From assembly GCA_025655455.1 (NCBI GenBank), contig JAHXIV010000056.1:32806-96805 (forward strand): 64,000 nucleotides of DNA. The letters are read 5' to 3'. Within the stretch, counting starts at the first letter, position 1; every line of letters starts with the position of its first letter. Origin of the DNA: a gamma proteobacterium symbiont of Taylorina sp. GTDB taxonomy: Bacteria > Pseudomonadota > Gammaproteobacteria > GRL18. The position numbers and the translations under genes were made by a program. Below, in pieces: positions 19,908 to 28,390 of the stretch. The notes below the pieces were generated by a model, which was not told the origin of the DNA, did not search any database, and saw only the letters and a list, made by a program, of their open reading frames with translations.

Positions 19908-20882
19908 ATGTTAATAAACAACAAATTTTTATTTTTGACCTGTCTTATTCTGCTTGTACTCATCAGCTTTGTCTTTTCATTGCTGACGGGTTCAAGCAAG
20001 CTCTCATCAAATGATATTATTTCACTTTTTAATGGTACTGCTTCTCCGCTGCTGCAAACTTTGATTTTTGAACTGCGTTTGCCCCGTGCTCTGGCTGCTT
20101 TTGCTGCAGGTGCACTCTTATCTCTGGCAGGTGTCCTGATGCAGGTATTATTGAGAAATCCACTGGCTGACCCATACGTGCTTGGGGTTTCAGGTGGTTC
20201 GGCTCTGGCTGCTTTACTGGCTATGTTGATGGGTGTAAACAGCTTACTTATGACAGGCAGTGCATTTATCGGCGCATTGATTTCCATTCTACTGGTGTTT
20301 GTATTTTCGCATCAATCCGGCAGCTGGACAGTGTCAAGATTGTTGTTAACCGGGATTATATTAGCTTCCGGCTGGGGAGCCATGATCAGTTTTATACTGG
20401 TGATAGCCCCTGCAGAACAGGTTCATGGTATGTTATTCTGGCTGATGGGCGATCTAAGTTATGACAGACCTCTACTACCTGCTTATCTTATATTATTGTG
20501 CGGTCTGATATTTTCTATGCTTATCAGTCGTCAATTAAATATTATGCTCTGGGGTGATCTTCAGGCAGGCAGTCTGGGTATTCAAATCAAAAACCTCAGA
20601 TTAAAAATCTTTTTCTTATCTTCCTTAATGACGGCAGGTGCCATTACCTTAGCTGGAAGTATTGGTTTTGTCGGTCTGGTTATCCCACATCTGGTAAGAC
20701 TGGTATTGGGCACTGATCATCGTTACCTATTGCCGGCCAGTGCATTAACCGGGGGAGCATTATTAATCATTGCAGATACACTGGCCAGAACAATACTATC
20801 ACCACAGCAATTGCCTGTTGGAATTTTAACTGCCTTAATCGGCGTTCCATTATTTCTATATCTTCTGAAAAAGAGTACATAA
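19908..20882 (+). CDS. btuC: Corrinoid ABC transporter permease (FecCD family)
   Basis: The 324-residue permease has about ten hydrophobic segments. Family landmarks are LRLPRALAAFAAGALLSLAG, MQVLLRNPLADPYVLGVSGG and GFVGLVIPHLVRLVLGTDHR. It forms the inner-membrane channel that takes B12 from BtuF. The stop TAA overlaps the next ATG (TAATG), so btuC and btuD are translationally coupled. Confidence 0.92.
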   Translation: MLINNKFLFLTCLILLVLISFVFSLLTGSSKLSSNDIISLFNGTASPLLQTLIFELRLPRALAAFAAGALLSLAGVLMQVLLRNPLADPYVLGVSGGSALAALLAMLMGVNSLLMTGSAFIGALISILLVFVFSHQSGSWTVSRLLLTGIILASGWGAMISFILVIAPAEQVHGMLFWLMGDLSYDRPLLPAYLILLCGLIFSMLISRQLNIMLWGDLQAGSLGIQIKNLRLKIFFLSSLMTAGAITLAGSIGFVGLVIPHLVRLVLGTDHRYLLPASALTGGALLIIADTLARTILSPQQLPVGILTALIGVPLFLYLLKKST

Positions 20883-21691
20883 TGTCCCTGCAATGCCGAC
20901 ATCTCAGGCTTTCAATTGCCGATAAAGTTATCTGTAAAGATTTAAAGATCAGCTTTAATCCCGGAGAATTCTGGGGCATTATGGGCATTAACGGGGTTGG
21001 AAAAACCACCTTATTAAAAAGTTTAATTGGTCTTCATGAAGTTGATACAGAAAATGATAAAAATATGTGTATTCAACTCAATAATCAAAGTATTTATTCC
21101 TACAAGCGTCTTGAACTGGCACAGAAAACAGGTATTATGCTGCAGGAATATGAGTATAACTTCCCCTCAACTGTACTGGAAGCAACCCTGATTGGTCGAC
21201 ATCCCTTTCTTAATCAATGGCAGATTGAAGATACTCATGATGAACAACTGGCACTGCAGGCTTTAAAAAGAGCAGGACTGGAGAAATTATCTCAGCGCGC
21301 CTTAAGTACACTTTCAGGCGGAGAAAAACGCCGTGTCAATCTGGCCACCCTGCTGACACAGAATCCAGATTATTATTTACTGGATGAGCCGGTCAATCAT
21401 CTGGATCTTAAAGCACAAATGGATATATTAACACTACTGAGCAATCAATTTAAAAACTCCGGTCAATGCGGCATTATGGTGATTCATGATCCTAATCTTG
21501 CCTGGCGTTTTTGTGATCACATCTTATTGTTATTTAATAAAGGTGAGTGGTTAGCTGGTGACACCCAACAAATTCTGACAAAAGATAATCTCAGTCGTCT
21601 TTATGACTGTAAAATTCAGCAAGCAGGCAATGGAAAAAATGACACTTTTTTTAGTCCGGTGCTTGAGTCAGAAGGGATCGGAGTCAAATGA
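20882..21691 (+). CDS. btuD: Corrinoid ABC transporter ATPase
   Basis: The 269-residue ATPase has Walker A GINGVGKTTLLKS (about residue 36), the signature LSGGEKRRVNLATLL (about 140), Walker B YYLLDEPVNHLD and the switch histidine in VIHDPNLAW. It powers the BtuC channel. The final residues (ESEGIGVK) and stop are encoded by the left arm of the hairpin repeat at 21672-21747, so the native C-terminus has probably been replaced or extended. It overlaps btuF by ATGA. Confidence 0.92.
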   Translation: MSLQCRHLRLSIADKVICKDLKISFNPGEFWGIMGINGVGKTTLLKSLIGLHEVDTENDKNMCIQLNNQSIYSYKRLELAQKTGIMLQEYEYNFPSTVLEATLIGRHPFLNQWQIEDTHDEQLALQALKRAGLEKLSQRALSTLSGGEKRRVNLATLLTQNPDYYLLDEPVNHLDLKAQMDILTLLSNQFKNSGQCGIMVIHDPNLAWRFCDHILLLFNKGEWLAGDTQQILTKDNLSRLYDCKIQQAGNGKNDTFFSPVLESEGIGVK

Positions 21692-21747
21692 CATGCACAT
21701 CCGAACTTATAATAAAGAAAGTATTTTATCATTTGACTCCCCCCCCT
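21672..21747. repeat. REPIN-like inverted repeat, copy D, spanning the btuD/btuF junction
   Basis: Left arm AAGGGATCGGAGTCAAATGA starts at 21672 and right arm TCATTTGACTCCCCCCCC ends near 21747. The stop codon of btuD and the first ATG of btuF lie inside its left arm (AAATGA), so the element is translated on both sides of the junction. This placement inside coding sequence is unlike the other three copies. Confidence 0.85.
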
Positions 21748-22617
21748 GGTGCAGTATATTTGTTTTTCCTGATAATGAGCAGTTATTCTTATGCGCAAAT
21801 AGAGGTTATTGATGATACCGGTCAATTAGTGTCACTGGAAAAACCTGCTCAAATAGTGATCAGTTTGTCTCCCGGATTGACTGAGCTTATCTACGCCGCA
21901 GGCGGCTCTGATAAAATAAAAGCAGCTGTAAGCTATAGCGATTTTCCTGAACAGGCAAAACAATTACCACGTATAGGCAATTATGACGCCTTGGATATAG
22001 AACAAATATTACAAATAAAGCCGGATCTTATTATTGCCTGGAAAAGTGGTAATCCAGTCAATCAAATTGCTCAGCTGCAAAAGTTTGGACTAAATATTTA
22101 TATCAGTGAACCTTTACATTTCAATGACATACCAGAGACAATTAAAAAGCTTGGTAAGTTAATGGGAAGTGATACTATTGCACAAAAAAATACTGATGAA
22201 TTTATCAGACAATTAAATGCTTTAAAAAAACAATATACACCACTGAACTTAAATAAGAAGAAAACGACTTTTATTCAAATCTGGAATAATCCGCTGATGA
22301 GTATTAACGATAAACATTTAATTTCAAAAGTAATCAGTTTTTGCGGGGGGCATAATATTTTTTCTCAGGCCGCAAGCTTAACCTATTCACCGGATATTGA
22401 ATCGGTCTTAAAATCTAACCCTGAAATTATTATTGCAACCGGTATGGCTAAGCAGTCTGGATTATGGCTGAAGCGCTGGCAGCAATGGCCCTATTTATCG
22501 GCGGTTAAAAATAAACGACTTTATAGTGTCAACCCGGATCATTTAGTCAGACATACGCCAAGAATTCTATCCGGTATTAAGGAAGTGTGTGAATTAATTC
22601 AACCTGCAGGGAAATAA
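21688..22617 (+). CDS. btuF: Periplasmic corrinoid-binding protein
   Basis: The 309-residue protein belongs to the cluster of class III binding proteins: DDTGQLVSLEKPAQIVISLS, GLTELIYAAGG, IGNYDALDIEQILQIKPDLI and TYSPDIESVL. It delivers B12 to BtuCD in the periplasm. A hydrophobic stretch AVYLFFLIMSSYSYA (about 22-36) looks like the core of a signal peptide. The first 20 or so residues come from the hairpin repeat, and the start ATG at 21688 lies within the repeat; no alternative start better placed before the hydrophobic core is apparent. Confidence 0.88.
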   Translation: MTCTSELIIKKVFYHLTPPPGAVYLFFLIMSSYSYAQIEVIDDTGQLVSLEKPAQIVISLSPGLTELIYAAGGSDKIKAAVSYSDFPEQAKQLPRIGNYDALDIEQILQIKPDLIIAWKSGNPVNQIAQLQKFGLNIYISEPLHFNDIPETIKKLGKLMGSDTIAQKNTDEFIRQLNALKKQYTPLNLNKKKTTFIQIWNNPLMSINDKHLISKVISFCGGHNIFSQAASLTYSPDIESVLKSNPEIIIATGMAKQSGLWLKRWQQWPYLSAVKNKRLYSVNPDHLVRHTPRILSGIKEVCELIQPAGK

Positions 22618-22623
22618 TAATTT

Positions 22624-23664
22624 ATGTTTGATATTTCAGCTGTCAATAGACATAAGGAAAAAGACATTCAACAGATCATTGATCAAAAAACCAAACCTCC
22701 AGGTGCCTTAGGCCAGTTGGAAAATCTGGCAAAACAACTGGCTCTGGTTCTGGTTCTGGGTAATAATAAAATTATAATTAACCATCCGACCATGCTGATT
22801 TTTGCCGGTGATCACGGTATTGCTGAAGAAGATGTCAGCATCGCTCCTCCAGCCGTGACTCAACAGATGGTGCTTAATTTTTTAAATGGTGGAGCCGCGA
22901 TTAATTGTTTCTGTGAGAGCAATAAGATGGCAATTGAAGTGATTGATGCAGGTATATTGTTGCCCGTTCATGATGTCCGTTTAATAGTCCAGTCTTTGGG
23001 AACAGGCACCAAAAACTTCAGCAAGCAGCCGGCAATGGAAAAAACTGCTGTAGAAAAAGGTTTGAAGCTGGGTGCTGACGTAGTTAACAAACACGTTGCA
23101 TCTGCTTGTAATGTGATTGGTTTTGGTGAAATGGGAATTGCTAATAGCTCTTCTGCAGCGGCTATTATGGCTGCCGTATTAAAGCTGCCGGTGGCTGACT
23201 GTGTGGGTAGAGGTACTGGTATTGATGATACAAAACTAGAAAAAAAAATAAAGCTGATCGAACAAGCCACTCAACTTCACAAAAAAAACTTAAACTCACC
23301 ATTAAATATACTGGCCAGTGTGGGTGGTTTTGAAATTGTACAAATGGTCGGTGCCATGCTGGCCGCTGCAGAAAAAAAATGCATTCTGCTGATCGATGGT
23401 TTCATTGCAACTTCAGCTGCATTGCTGGCCTGTCAAATCAATCAAAATACGCGTGATTATATGGTCTTTTGTCATCAGTCAAATGAACAGGGGCATCAAT
23501 TTATGCTTGAACACCTGCAGGCAAAGCCCCTGCTGTCTCTTGAACTTCGTCTGGGAGAAGGCACAGGTGCAGCTTTAGCTCTGCCCTTATTACGGGCAGC
23601 CGCTGCTTTTTATAATAATATGGCCAGTTTTGAAAGTGCTGGTGTTGAACCTAAAATTAATTGA
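22624..23664 (+). CDS. cobT: Nicotinate-nucleotide--dimethylbenzimidazole phosphoribosyltransferase
   Basis: The 346-residue enzyme makes alpha-ribazole phosphate, the activated lower ligand of cobalamin. Landmarks are KTKPPGALGQLENLA, FAGDHGIAEEDVS, GFGEMGIANSSSAAA, the CVGRGTGIDD loop, and LRLGEGTGAALALPLLRAA with the catalytic glutamate. Full length. It follows btuF by 6 bp and cobS follows by 6 bp, so it is part of the riboswitch-controlled unit. Confidence 0.96.
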   Translation: MFDISAVNRHKEKDIQQIIDQKTKPPGALGQLENLAKQLALVLVLGNNKIIINHPTMLIFAGDHGIAEEDVSIAPPAVTQQMVLNFLNGGAAINCFCESNKMAIEVIDAGILLPVHDVRLIVQSLGTGTKNFSKQPAMEKTAVEKGLKLGADVVNKHVASACNVIGFGEMGIANSSSAAAIMAAVLKLPVADCVGRGTGIDDTKLEKKIKLIEQATQLHKKNLNSPLNILASVGGFEIVQMVGAMLAAAEKKCILLIDGFIATSAALLACQINQNTRDYMVFCHQSNEQGHQFMLEHLQAKPLLSLELRLGEGTGAALALPLLRAAAAFYNNMASFESAGVEPKIN

Positions 23665-23670
23665 AGTAAA

Positions 23671-24441
23671 ATGTTAAGACAACAATTAAATTTATTTTAT
23701 ATTGCGCTGGGATTTCTCACCCGAATTCCTGTCCCTGCAAGCATTGATTACAGTCAGAAAAATCTTAATCAGGCCAGTCGATATTTCTCATTAGTGGGTT
23801 GGCTGATTGGCTTTTTATGTGCATTAATCTTTTGGCTGGGGCAGTTAGTTTTACCTGCCGCTATCGCCATACTTCTGTCAATGTTATTTAGTATTTTGCA
23901 TACAGGCTGCTTCCATGAGGATGGTCTGGCTGATACTTGTGACGGCTTTGGCGGCGGCTGGGAAGTACAGCAAAAATTAACTATCATGAAAGATTCCACA
24001 ATCGGTACTTATGGTGCAAGCGCTTTATGGTTTACGTATACCATTAAATTTGCTCTATTATTCAGTCTGGCCGAACTCTCTATAATTAACACTGTATTTG
24101 CAATGATCGCAGCACATCCAGTCAGCAGAGCAGTGTCCACACTAATGATTTTTATCCTGCCCTATGTTTCAGACAGTAAAACTTCCAAGGTGAAACCTCT
24201 GGCCGAATCTCAGCAAATGATTGATCTGCTCATTAATCTTTTTATCGGGGCGATAGCATTGCTGCTTGTTGATGATATCTTATGGATAGTGCTGGCTTTA
24301 GCCATATCCACCGGTTTGATGCACCAACTACTGCTCAGACAAATTGGCGGTTTTACCGGTGACACTTTAGGTGCGGTACAGCAAATTTCAGAACTTTTGA
24401 TTTATTTGCTGGTATTAATATCAACAGGGACAATATTGTGA
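23671..24441 (+). CDS. cobS: Adenosylcobinamide-GDP ribazoletransferase (cobalamin synthase)
   Basis: The 256-residue membrane protein joins adenosylcobinamide-GDP to alpha-ribazole. LGFLTRIPVP near the start and HEDGLADTCDGFGGGW (about 80) are diagnostic; TKVKPL-like and GGFTGDTLGAVQQISE segments follow, with several membrane segments. It overlaps cobU by 4 bp, implying coupled translation. Confidence 0.95.
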   Translation: MLRQQLNLFYIALGFLTRIPVPASIDYSQKNLNQASRYFSLVGWLIGFLCALIFWLGQLVLPAAIAILLSMLFSILHTGCFHEDGLADTCDGFGGGWEVQQKLTIMKDSTIGTYGASALWFTYTIKFALLFSLAELSIINTVFAMIAAHPVSRAVSTLMIFILPYVSDSKTSKVKPLAESQQMIDLLINLFIGAIALLLVDDILWIVLALAISTGLMHQLLLRQIGGFTGDTLGAVQQISELLIYLLVLISTGTIL

Positions 24442-24980
24442 TCCATTTAGTCATTGGTGGTGCGCGTTCAGGTAAAAGCACATTTGCAGAAAAACAGGCT
24501 ATGCTTGTTGCGGCATCTGATAGAAATCCTGAATTAAAGATTGTCTATATTGCAACAGCAAGCATTAAAGATGATGAAATGGCACAGAGAATTCAACATC
24601 ATCAACAATCACGACCTAAAGACTGGTTATTAATCGAAGAACCTCTTGCCTTATCAAATGTCATATCAACACATTCTCATCCAAACAAAACCCTAATCAT
24701 AGAATGTATGACTTTATGGCTGACAAACTGGCTTTGCAGTACCAATTATGAACAATGGCCTTTGGAAAAACAGGCATTTATTGATGCATTAATGACCAGT
24801 CAATCCAATATTATCATTGTTTCCAATGAAGTAGGCAGTGGCATTGTCCCCTTGGGGAAATTAAGCCGGGACTTTGTGGATCAAGCCGGCTGGCTAAATC
24901 AGGATCTGGTTGAAATTGCTGACAAGGTTACACTGGTCGTTGCAGGGTGTGCTATAGCATTGAAAGAGAATTCGGGGTGA
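24438..24980 (+). CDS. cobU: Adenosylcobinamide kinase / adenosylcobinamide-phosphate guanylyltransferase
   Basis: The 180-residue enzyme phosphorylates adenosylcobinamide and transfers GMP to it. A P-loop GGARSGKSTFAE opens the protein (about residue 7), VYIATASIKDDEMAQRI carries the second conserved block with the guanylylated histidine in IQHHQQSRP, and VSNEVGSGIVPLG is the later block. The start probably is GTG at 24438, overlapping cobS by 4 bp. Confidence 0.95.
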   Translation: MIHLVIGGARSGKSTFAEKQAMLVAASDRNPELKIVYIATASIKDDEMAQRIQHHQQSRPKDWLLIEEPLALSNVISTHSHPNKTLIIECMTLWLTNWLCSTNYEQWPLEKQAFIDALMTSQSNIIIVSNEVGSGIVPLGKLSRDFVDQAGWLNQDLVEIADKVTLVVAGCAIALKENSG

Positions 24981-24983
24981 AAT

Positions 24984-25643
24984 ATGAAAAGTAAACAGAC
25001 CAATACCGATCTGTTTTTAATCAGACATGGTCAGCCTGAATTACAAAATACTCTGTTAGGTTCAACTGATTCCCCTTTGAGCCAATATGGCTGGTCTCAA
25101 CTGGAAAAAATAATTGAGCAGTTGAATGACATTGATTTTCTGATTTCAAGTCCTCTGAGTCGTTGTGCTGAATTTGCTCAGCAATATGCTGATAAAAAAC
25201 AGCAGGAATTAGTGATTAATGAAAATTGGCGTGAATGTCATTTTGGTGACTGGGATGGAACAGATTACCAATCCCTGTATCAGCAATTCCCGCTTGCTGT
25301 TGAAGCTTTTTATAACGATCCTTATAAAAATATGCCGGCCAATTCAGAAGCTTTAGGCAACTTTTGTGATCGAATTGAAAATGCCCTGTTTCAGTTATTA
25401 AAAAAAGAGCAGGGAAAAAAAATTGCTATTTTTACTCATGCGGGAGTCATTCGTACTTTAGTGGCCTGGTGTTTAAAAATTAACTATGAATCTGGTGTGC
25501 AATTCCAGAGGTTTGCAGTAGATTATGCCAGTATCACCCATATTTCAATTTATCATGCAGAAAGCAGCAGTTTGCACAATGATGAGGGAAAAAGTTCATT
25601 ATTTCCACAATTAGTCAGTCTAAACCAAACTCATTGTTTATAA
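24984..25643 (+). CDS. cobC: Alpha-ribazole phosphatase-like histidine phosphatase
   Basis: The 219-residue protein has the phosphoglycerate-mutase-like fold: FLIRHGQPELQN with the phosphorylated histidine, SPLSRCAEFAQQ, CHFGDWDG and FTHAGVIRTLVAW with the second catalytic histidine. Position at the end of btuBCDF-cobTSU supports alpha-ribazole-5'-phosphate dephosphorylation. About 45 C-terminal residues extend past the fold. A 111-bp gap separates it from the convergent tpsA gene; no clear terminator was seen there. Confidence 0.88.
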   Translation: MKSKQTNTDLFLIRHGQPELQNTLLGSTDSPLSQYGWSQLEKIIEQLNDIDFLISSPLSRCAEFAQQYADKKQQELVINENWRECHFGDWDGTDYQSLYQQFPLAVEAFYNDPYKNMPANSEALGNFCDRIENALFQLLKKEQGKKIAIFTHAGVIRTLVAWCLKINYESGVQFQRFAVDYASITHISIYHAESSSLHNDEGKSSLFPQLVSLNQTHCL

Positions 25644-25754
25644 AATCAATTTGTTAAATCATACTTTTGTAAGTTCTCAATAAGTCCGAGCATGACTCCC
25701 TCTCTCTATGATGATATGGACTCCTCTTTCCAAATAGTATCTACCCCGATAGCA

Positions 25755-28358
25755 TTATTGATCCAGCCGGGTACCGCCAAATGAAATGGCTGATGGATTT
25801 TCCGGTTTATCAGGAATACCGCCACGTCCGGATGAAACCAGTGTACTGGAATTTTTTCTGTTGATGGTGGAACAGGGATCGGATGCTATTTGAATGTCAG
25901 GCACAAAATCACTGGATAAAACGGCTAGTACAGCATTGATATCCATTTCCGGAGATGTAATAAAAAGGGTGCCGGGATTGCCCTCTGGTGCAGCTGCCTG
26001 GATAACATTTTGACCACTTCCGGCTTCAAATGCCTGACGTTCAATACCACCAATTTCGGGTATCAGGGCATAGGGTGTAATGAGATATGGGGCATCAATT
26101 CTTATATCACCCCCATTTGCACCTTCTGCAGTATTGGCTTGAATAAAGCCGCCGGCCATAATAAGAATATCATTCTTGATGTCAATATCTCCGCCATTAC
26201 CTGTCCTGACTGATGTGGTAATGATGCCATCGTTCAAGTTGATGAATCCTTTTCCATAAAGATTGATGGCACCACCATTATTGGTATTGGCAGCCGTGCT
26301 GATTTGACTGCTGCCAGTGACCTGTAAGTGATCATTGAACTGTAAATTAACGGTGCTGGCTGGTGCATTGCCTGTTGCATTGGCATAGATAGCTGAACCA
26401 TTGTGGATGTCAATGGTATTGGCATCCATATTCAGTGAGCCAGTGATTGAATTGACTTGATTGTTATCAGGATTAAAATTGCCGTTGGTCACACTAATCA
26501 CACCGCCATTGAGCAATTGAATATGATTAGCCTGAATATCAATATTACCTGCCTGTCCACTGGAAACTGGGTTGGCCTGACTGGAAATCCCGGTAAAAAG
26601 CAAAAATTGTGATGCCTGACTATCAATGGTTAACTGATTGGCTGTTACCCAAACAGTGCCTGCATTGCCACTACTATACGTTGTGCTGTCAATGCCGGAA
26701 CCATTTAAAATTTTAAGGGACTTGTCTGCTGCAATAGAAATATTACCTGCATGACCGCTGGCAGATTGAGTTGTTTGAGTGGCGATTCCGGTAAAATATT
26801 TTGAGTTTTGATTATCAAGTAATAAGTGTTCAGCATGTACTTTTACAGTACCTGCATTCCCATTGCCGAAAGTGTTACTGGTAATTTGTCCGCCACTCAA
26901 CATTTTAATAGTATCGTTGACTTCAATATCAACAATGCCCGCATCACCTGCAGCATCTTTATAGACGTCACTGCCAATCCATGAAAAAACATCTGGATTC
27001 TGACTATCCAGTATTAAATTTTTAGCATGGATGATGACTGAACCGGAATTTCCCGCACCTAATGTGCTGCTGGAAATTGTTGACCAGTTTAACATTTCCA
27101 GCGATTGTTCCACTATAATGCTAACGTTGCCCGCCTGACCAGTAGAACCAGGCAGTGCAAAACTTGAAATTTTAGTTAAAAATTCTGAGTCCTGTCCATC
27201 TATTATTAAATGACCTGCACGTACATTAACCGTACCTGAATCTCCTGTACCCAGTGTATCACTGGAGATAGCTGCTCCATTTAGAATTTCAAACTGACCA
27301 CTGACCTTAATATTGATGTCTCCTGAGACACCACTGGAATCATAATAGGCACGACTGATAATTCCGGTGAGTAAAGTTGAATCCTGTCCATCCAGAGTCA
27401 GCTCTTCAGTAATAATATTAATATTGGCTGCATCACCCGCCCCCAGGTTAATGCTGGAAATCTGTGAACCATTGAGTACTTTCAGATGACCTGTTTGTAT
27501 ATGGGTCGGCTGCAGGGCATGTTTATCGTTCGAATTGAGGTTAAAAAGCTGGCTGTTATTTAATTCGATCAGGCCGGCACTCAGTGTTAACAGTCCTCCA
27601 CCATTACCACTGACATCTACTGAACTGGCATCCAGAGTCAAATTTCCGGAACTCATTCGTTCTACAGCTAAAGCCATTGGAAGCGGCGTTTTATCGATAC
27701 CCTGAGCCACCAGATTAATCATACCCGTTTCGCTGATAAGACTGGCATTATGTAATTCAATGTTACCGGCAGTGATGCTCACCTGACTTTGGGGTGAAAA
27801 TTGAAGTATGCTGCCATTGATAGTCAAATTAGCTGGCTGAGGATTTAAAAATCCAAATGTCTGTGGTTGGGACAGGCTTAAAGTACTTTTATCAGGATCC
27901 GTAGCACTAAAAATATCGCCGTCCTCAAAACGTAACTCATCTGCTGTACTGACATGAAAGGCTGCCGGGACATCGATCTGTGCATTGGCGCCAAATATTA
28001 TTCCGGCAGGATTGAGGAAATAGAAATCAGCTTTACCCACTTCTGATTTTAATAATCCGTTTATATTTGAGACCCGGCCGCCTGTTACCCGGCTGATTAT
28101 ATTAACAATATCACTGGAACCAGTAAAAGTAGCGCTTTCACTGACACCATTAACCGTATTAATATCAAAAGTCTTAAAGCTATGAAACAGGTTATTACCT
28201 GTACGGCTGCCCAGATCTTGACTAATAATATAATCAGGTCCATGCAGATTTTTGGCAGGACCAGTGCTGCCATCAGTGATAACTTCAGCCTTAACCATTG
28301 ACAAATTAGTCAATAGCAGAAATGAAATAGTGATATAGAGAAAAATTTTCTGTTTCAT
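25755..28358 (-). CDS. Two-partner secretion exoprotein (TpsA, FHA-type)
   Basis: The 867-residue protein has a signal peptide (about 1-24) and an N-terminal TPS domain (IISQDLGSRTGNNLFHSF, IVNIISRVTGG, FYFLNPAGIIFGANA), the part recognised by the outer-membrane transporter. The middle (about 300-640) holds five or six degenerate repeats of about 65 residues, pattern LD-x-Q-x-S then GxAGxxxI then LNGxxIxS, which should form a beta-helix. The end carries DPCS and SSGRGGIPDKPENP, a tail often seen in such proteins of cyanobacteria and large sulfur bacteria. It is last in tpsB-CHAT-tpsA, so it is presumably exported by the TpsB two genes upstream. Confidence 0.88.
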   Translation of the reverse strand: MKQKIFLYITISFLLLTNLSMVKAEVITDGSTGPAKNLHGPDYIISQDLGSRTGNNLFHSFKTFDINTVNGVSESATFTGSSDIVNIISRVTGGRVSNINGLLKSEVGKADFYFLNPAGIIFGANAQIDVPAAFHVSTADELRFEDGDIFSATDPDKSTLSLSQPQTFGFLNPQPANLTINGSILQFSPQSQVSITAGNIELHNASLISETGMINLVAQGIDKTPLPMALAVERMSSGNLTLDASSVDVSGNGGGLLTLSAGLIELNNSQLFNLNSNDKHALQPTHIQTGHLKVLNGSQISSINLGAGDAANINIITEELTLDGQDSTLLTGIISRAYYDSSGVSGDINIKVSGQFEILNGAAISSDTLGTGDSGTVNVRAGHLIIDGQDSEFLTKISSFALPGSTGQAGNVSIIVEQSLEMLNWSTISSSTLGAGNSGSVIIHAKNLILDSQNPDVFSWIGSDVYKDAAGDAGIVDIEVNDTIKMLSGGQITSNTFGNGNAGTVKVHAEHLLLDNQNSKYFTGIATQTTQSASGHAGNISIAADKSLKILNGSGIDSTTYSSGNAGTVWVTANQLTIDSQASQFLLFTGISSQANPVSSGQAGNIDIQANHIQLLNGGVISVTNGNFNPDNNQVNSITGSLNMDANTIDIHNGSAIYANATGNAPASTVNLQFNDHLQVTGSSQISTAANTNNGGAINLYGKGFINLNDGIITTSVRTGNGGDIDIKNDILIMAGGFIQANTAEGANGGDIRIDAPYLITPYALIPEIGGIERQAFEAGSGQNVIQAAAPEGNPGTLFITSPEMDINAVLAVLSSDFVPDIQIASDPCSTINRKNSSTLVSSGRGGIPDKPENPSAISFGGTRLDQ

Positions 28359-28390
28359 TAAAATTCACCATACTCCGAACCCATACAGTT

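Noticed and set aside
28366..28386. ACTCCGAACCC near the tpsA start as another hairpin repeat copy
   Set aside because: Only half of one arm matches and there is no inverted partner nearby.
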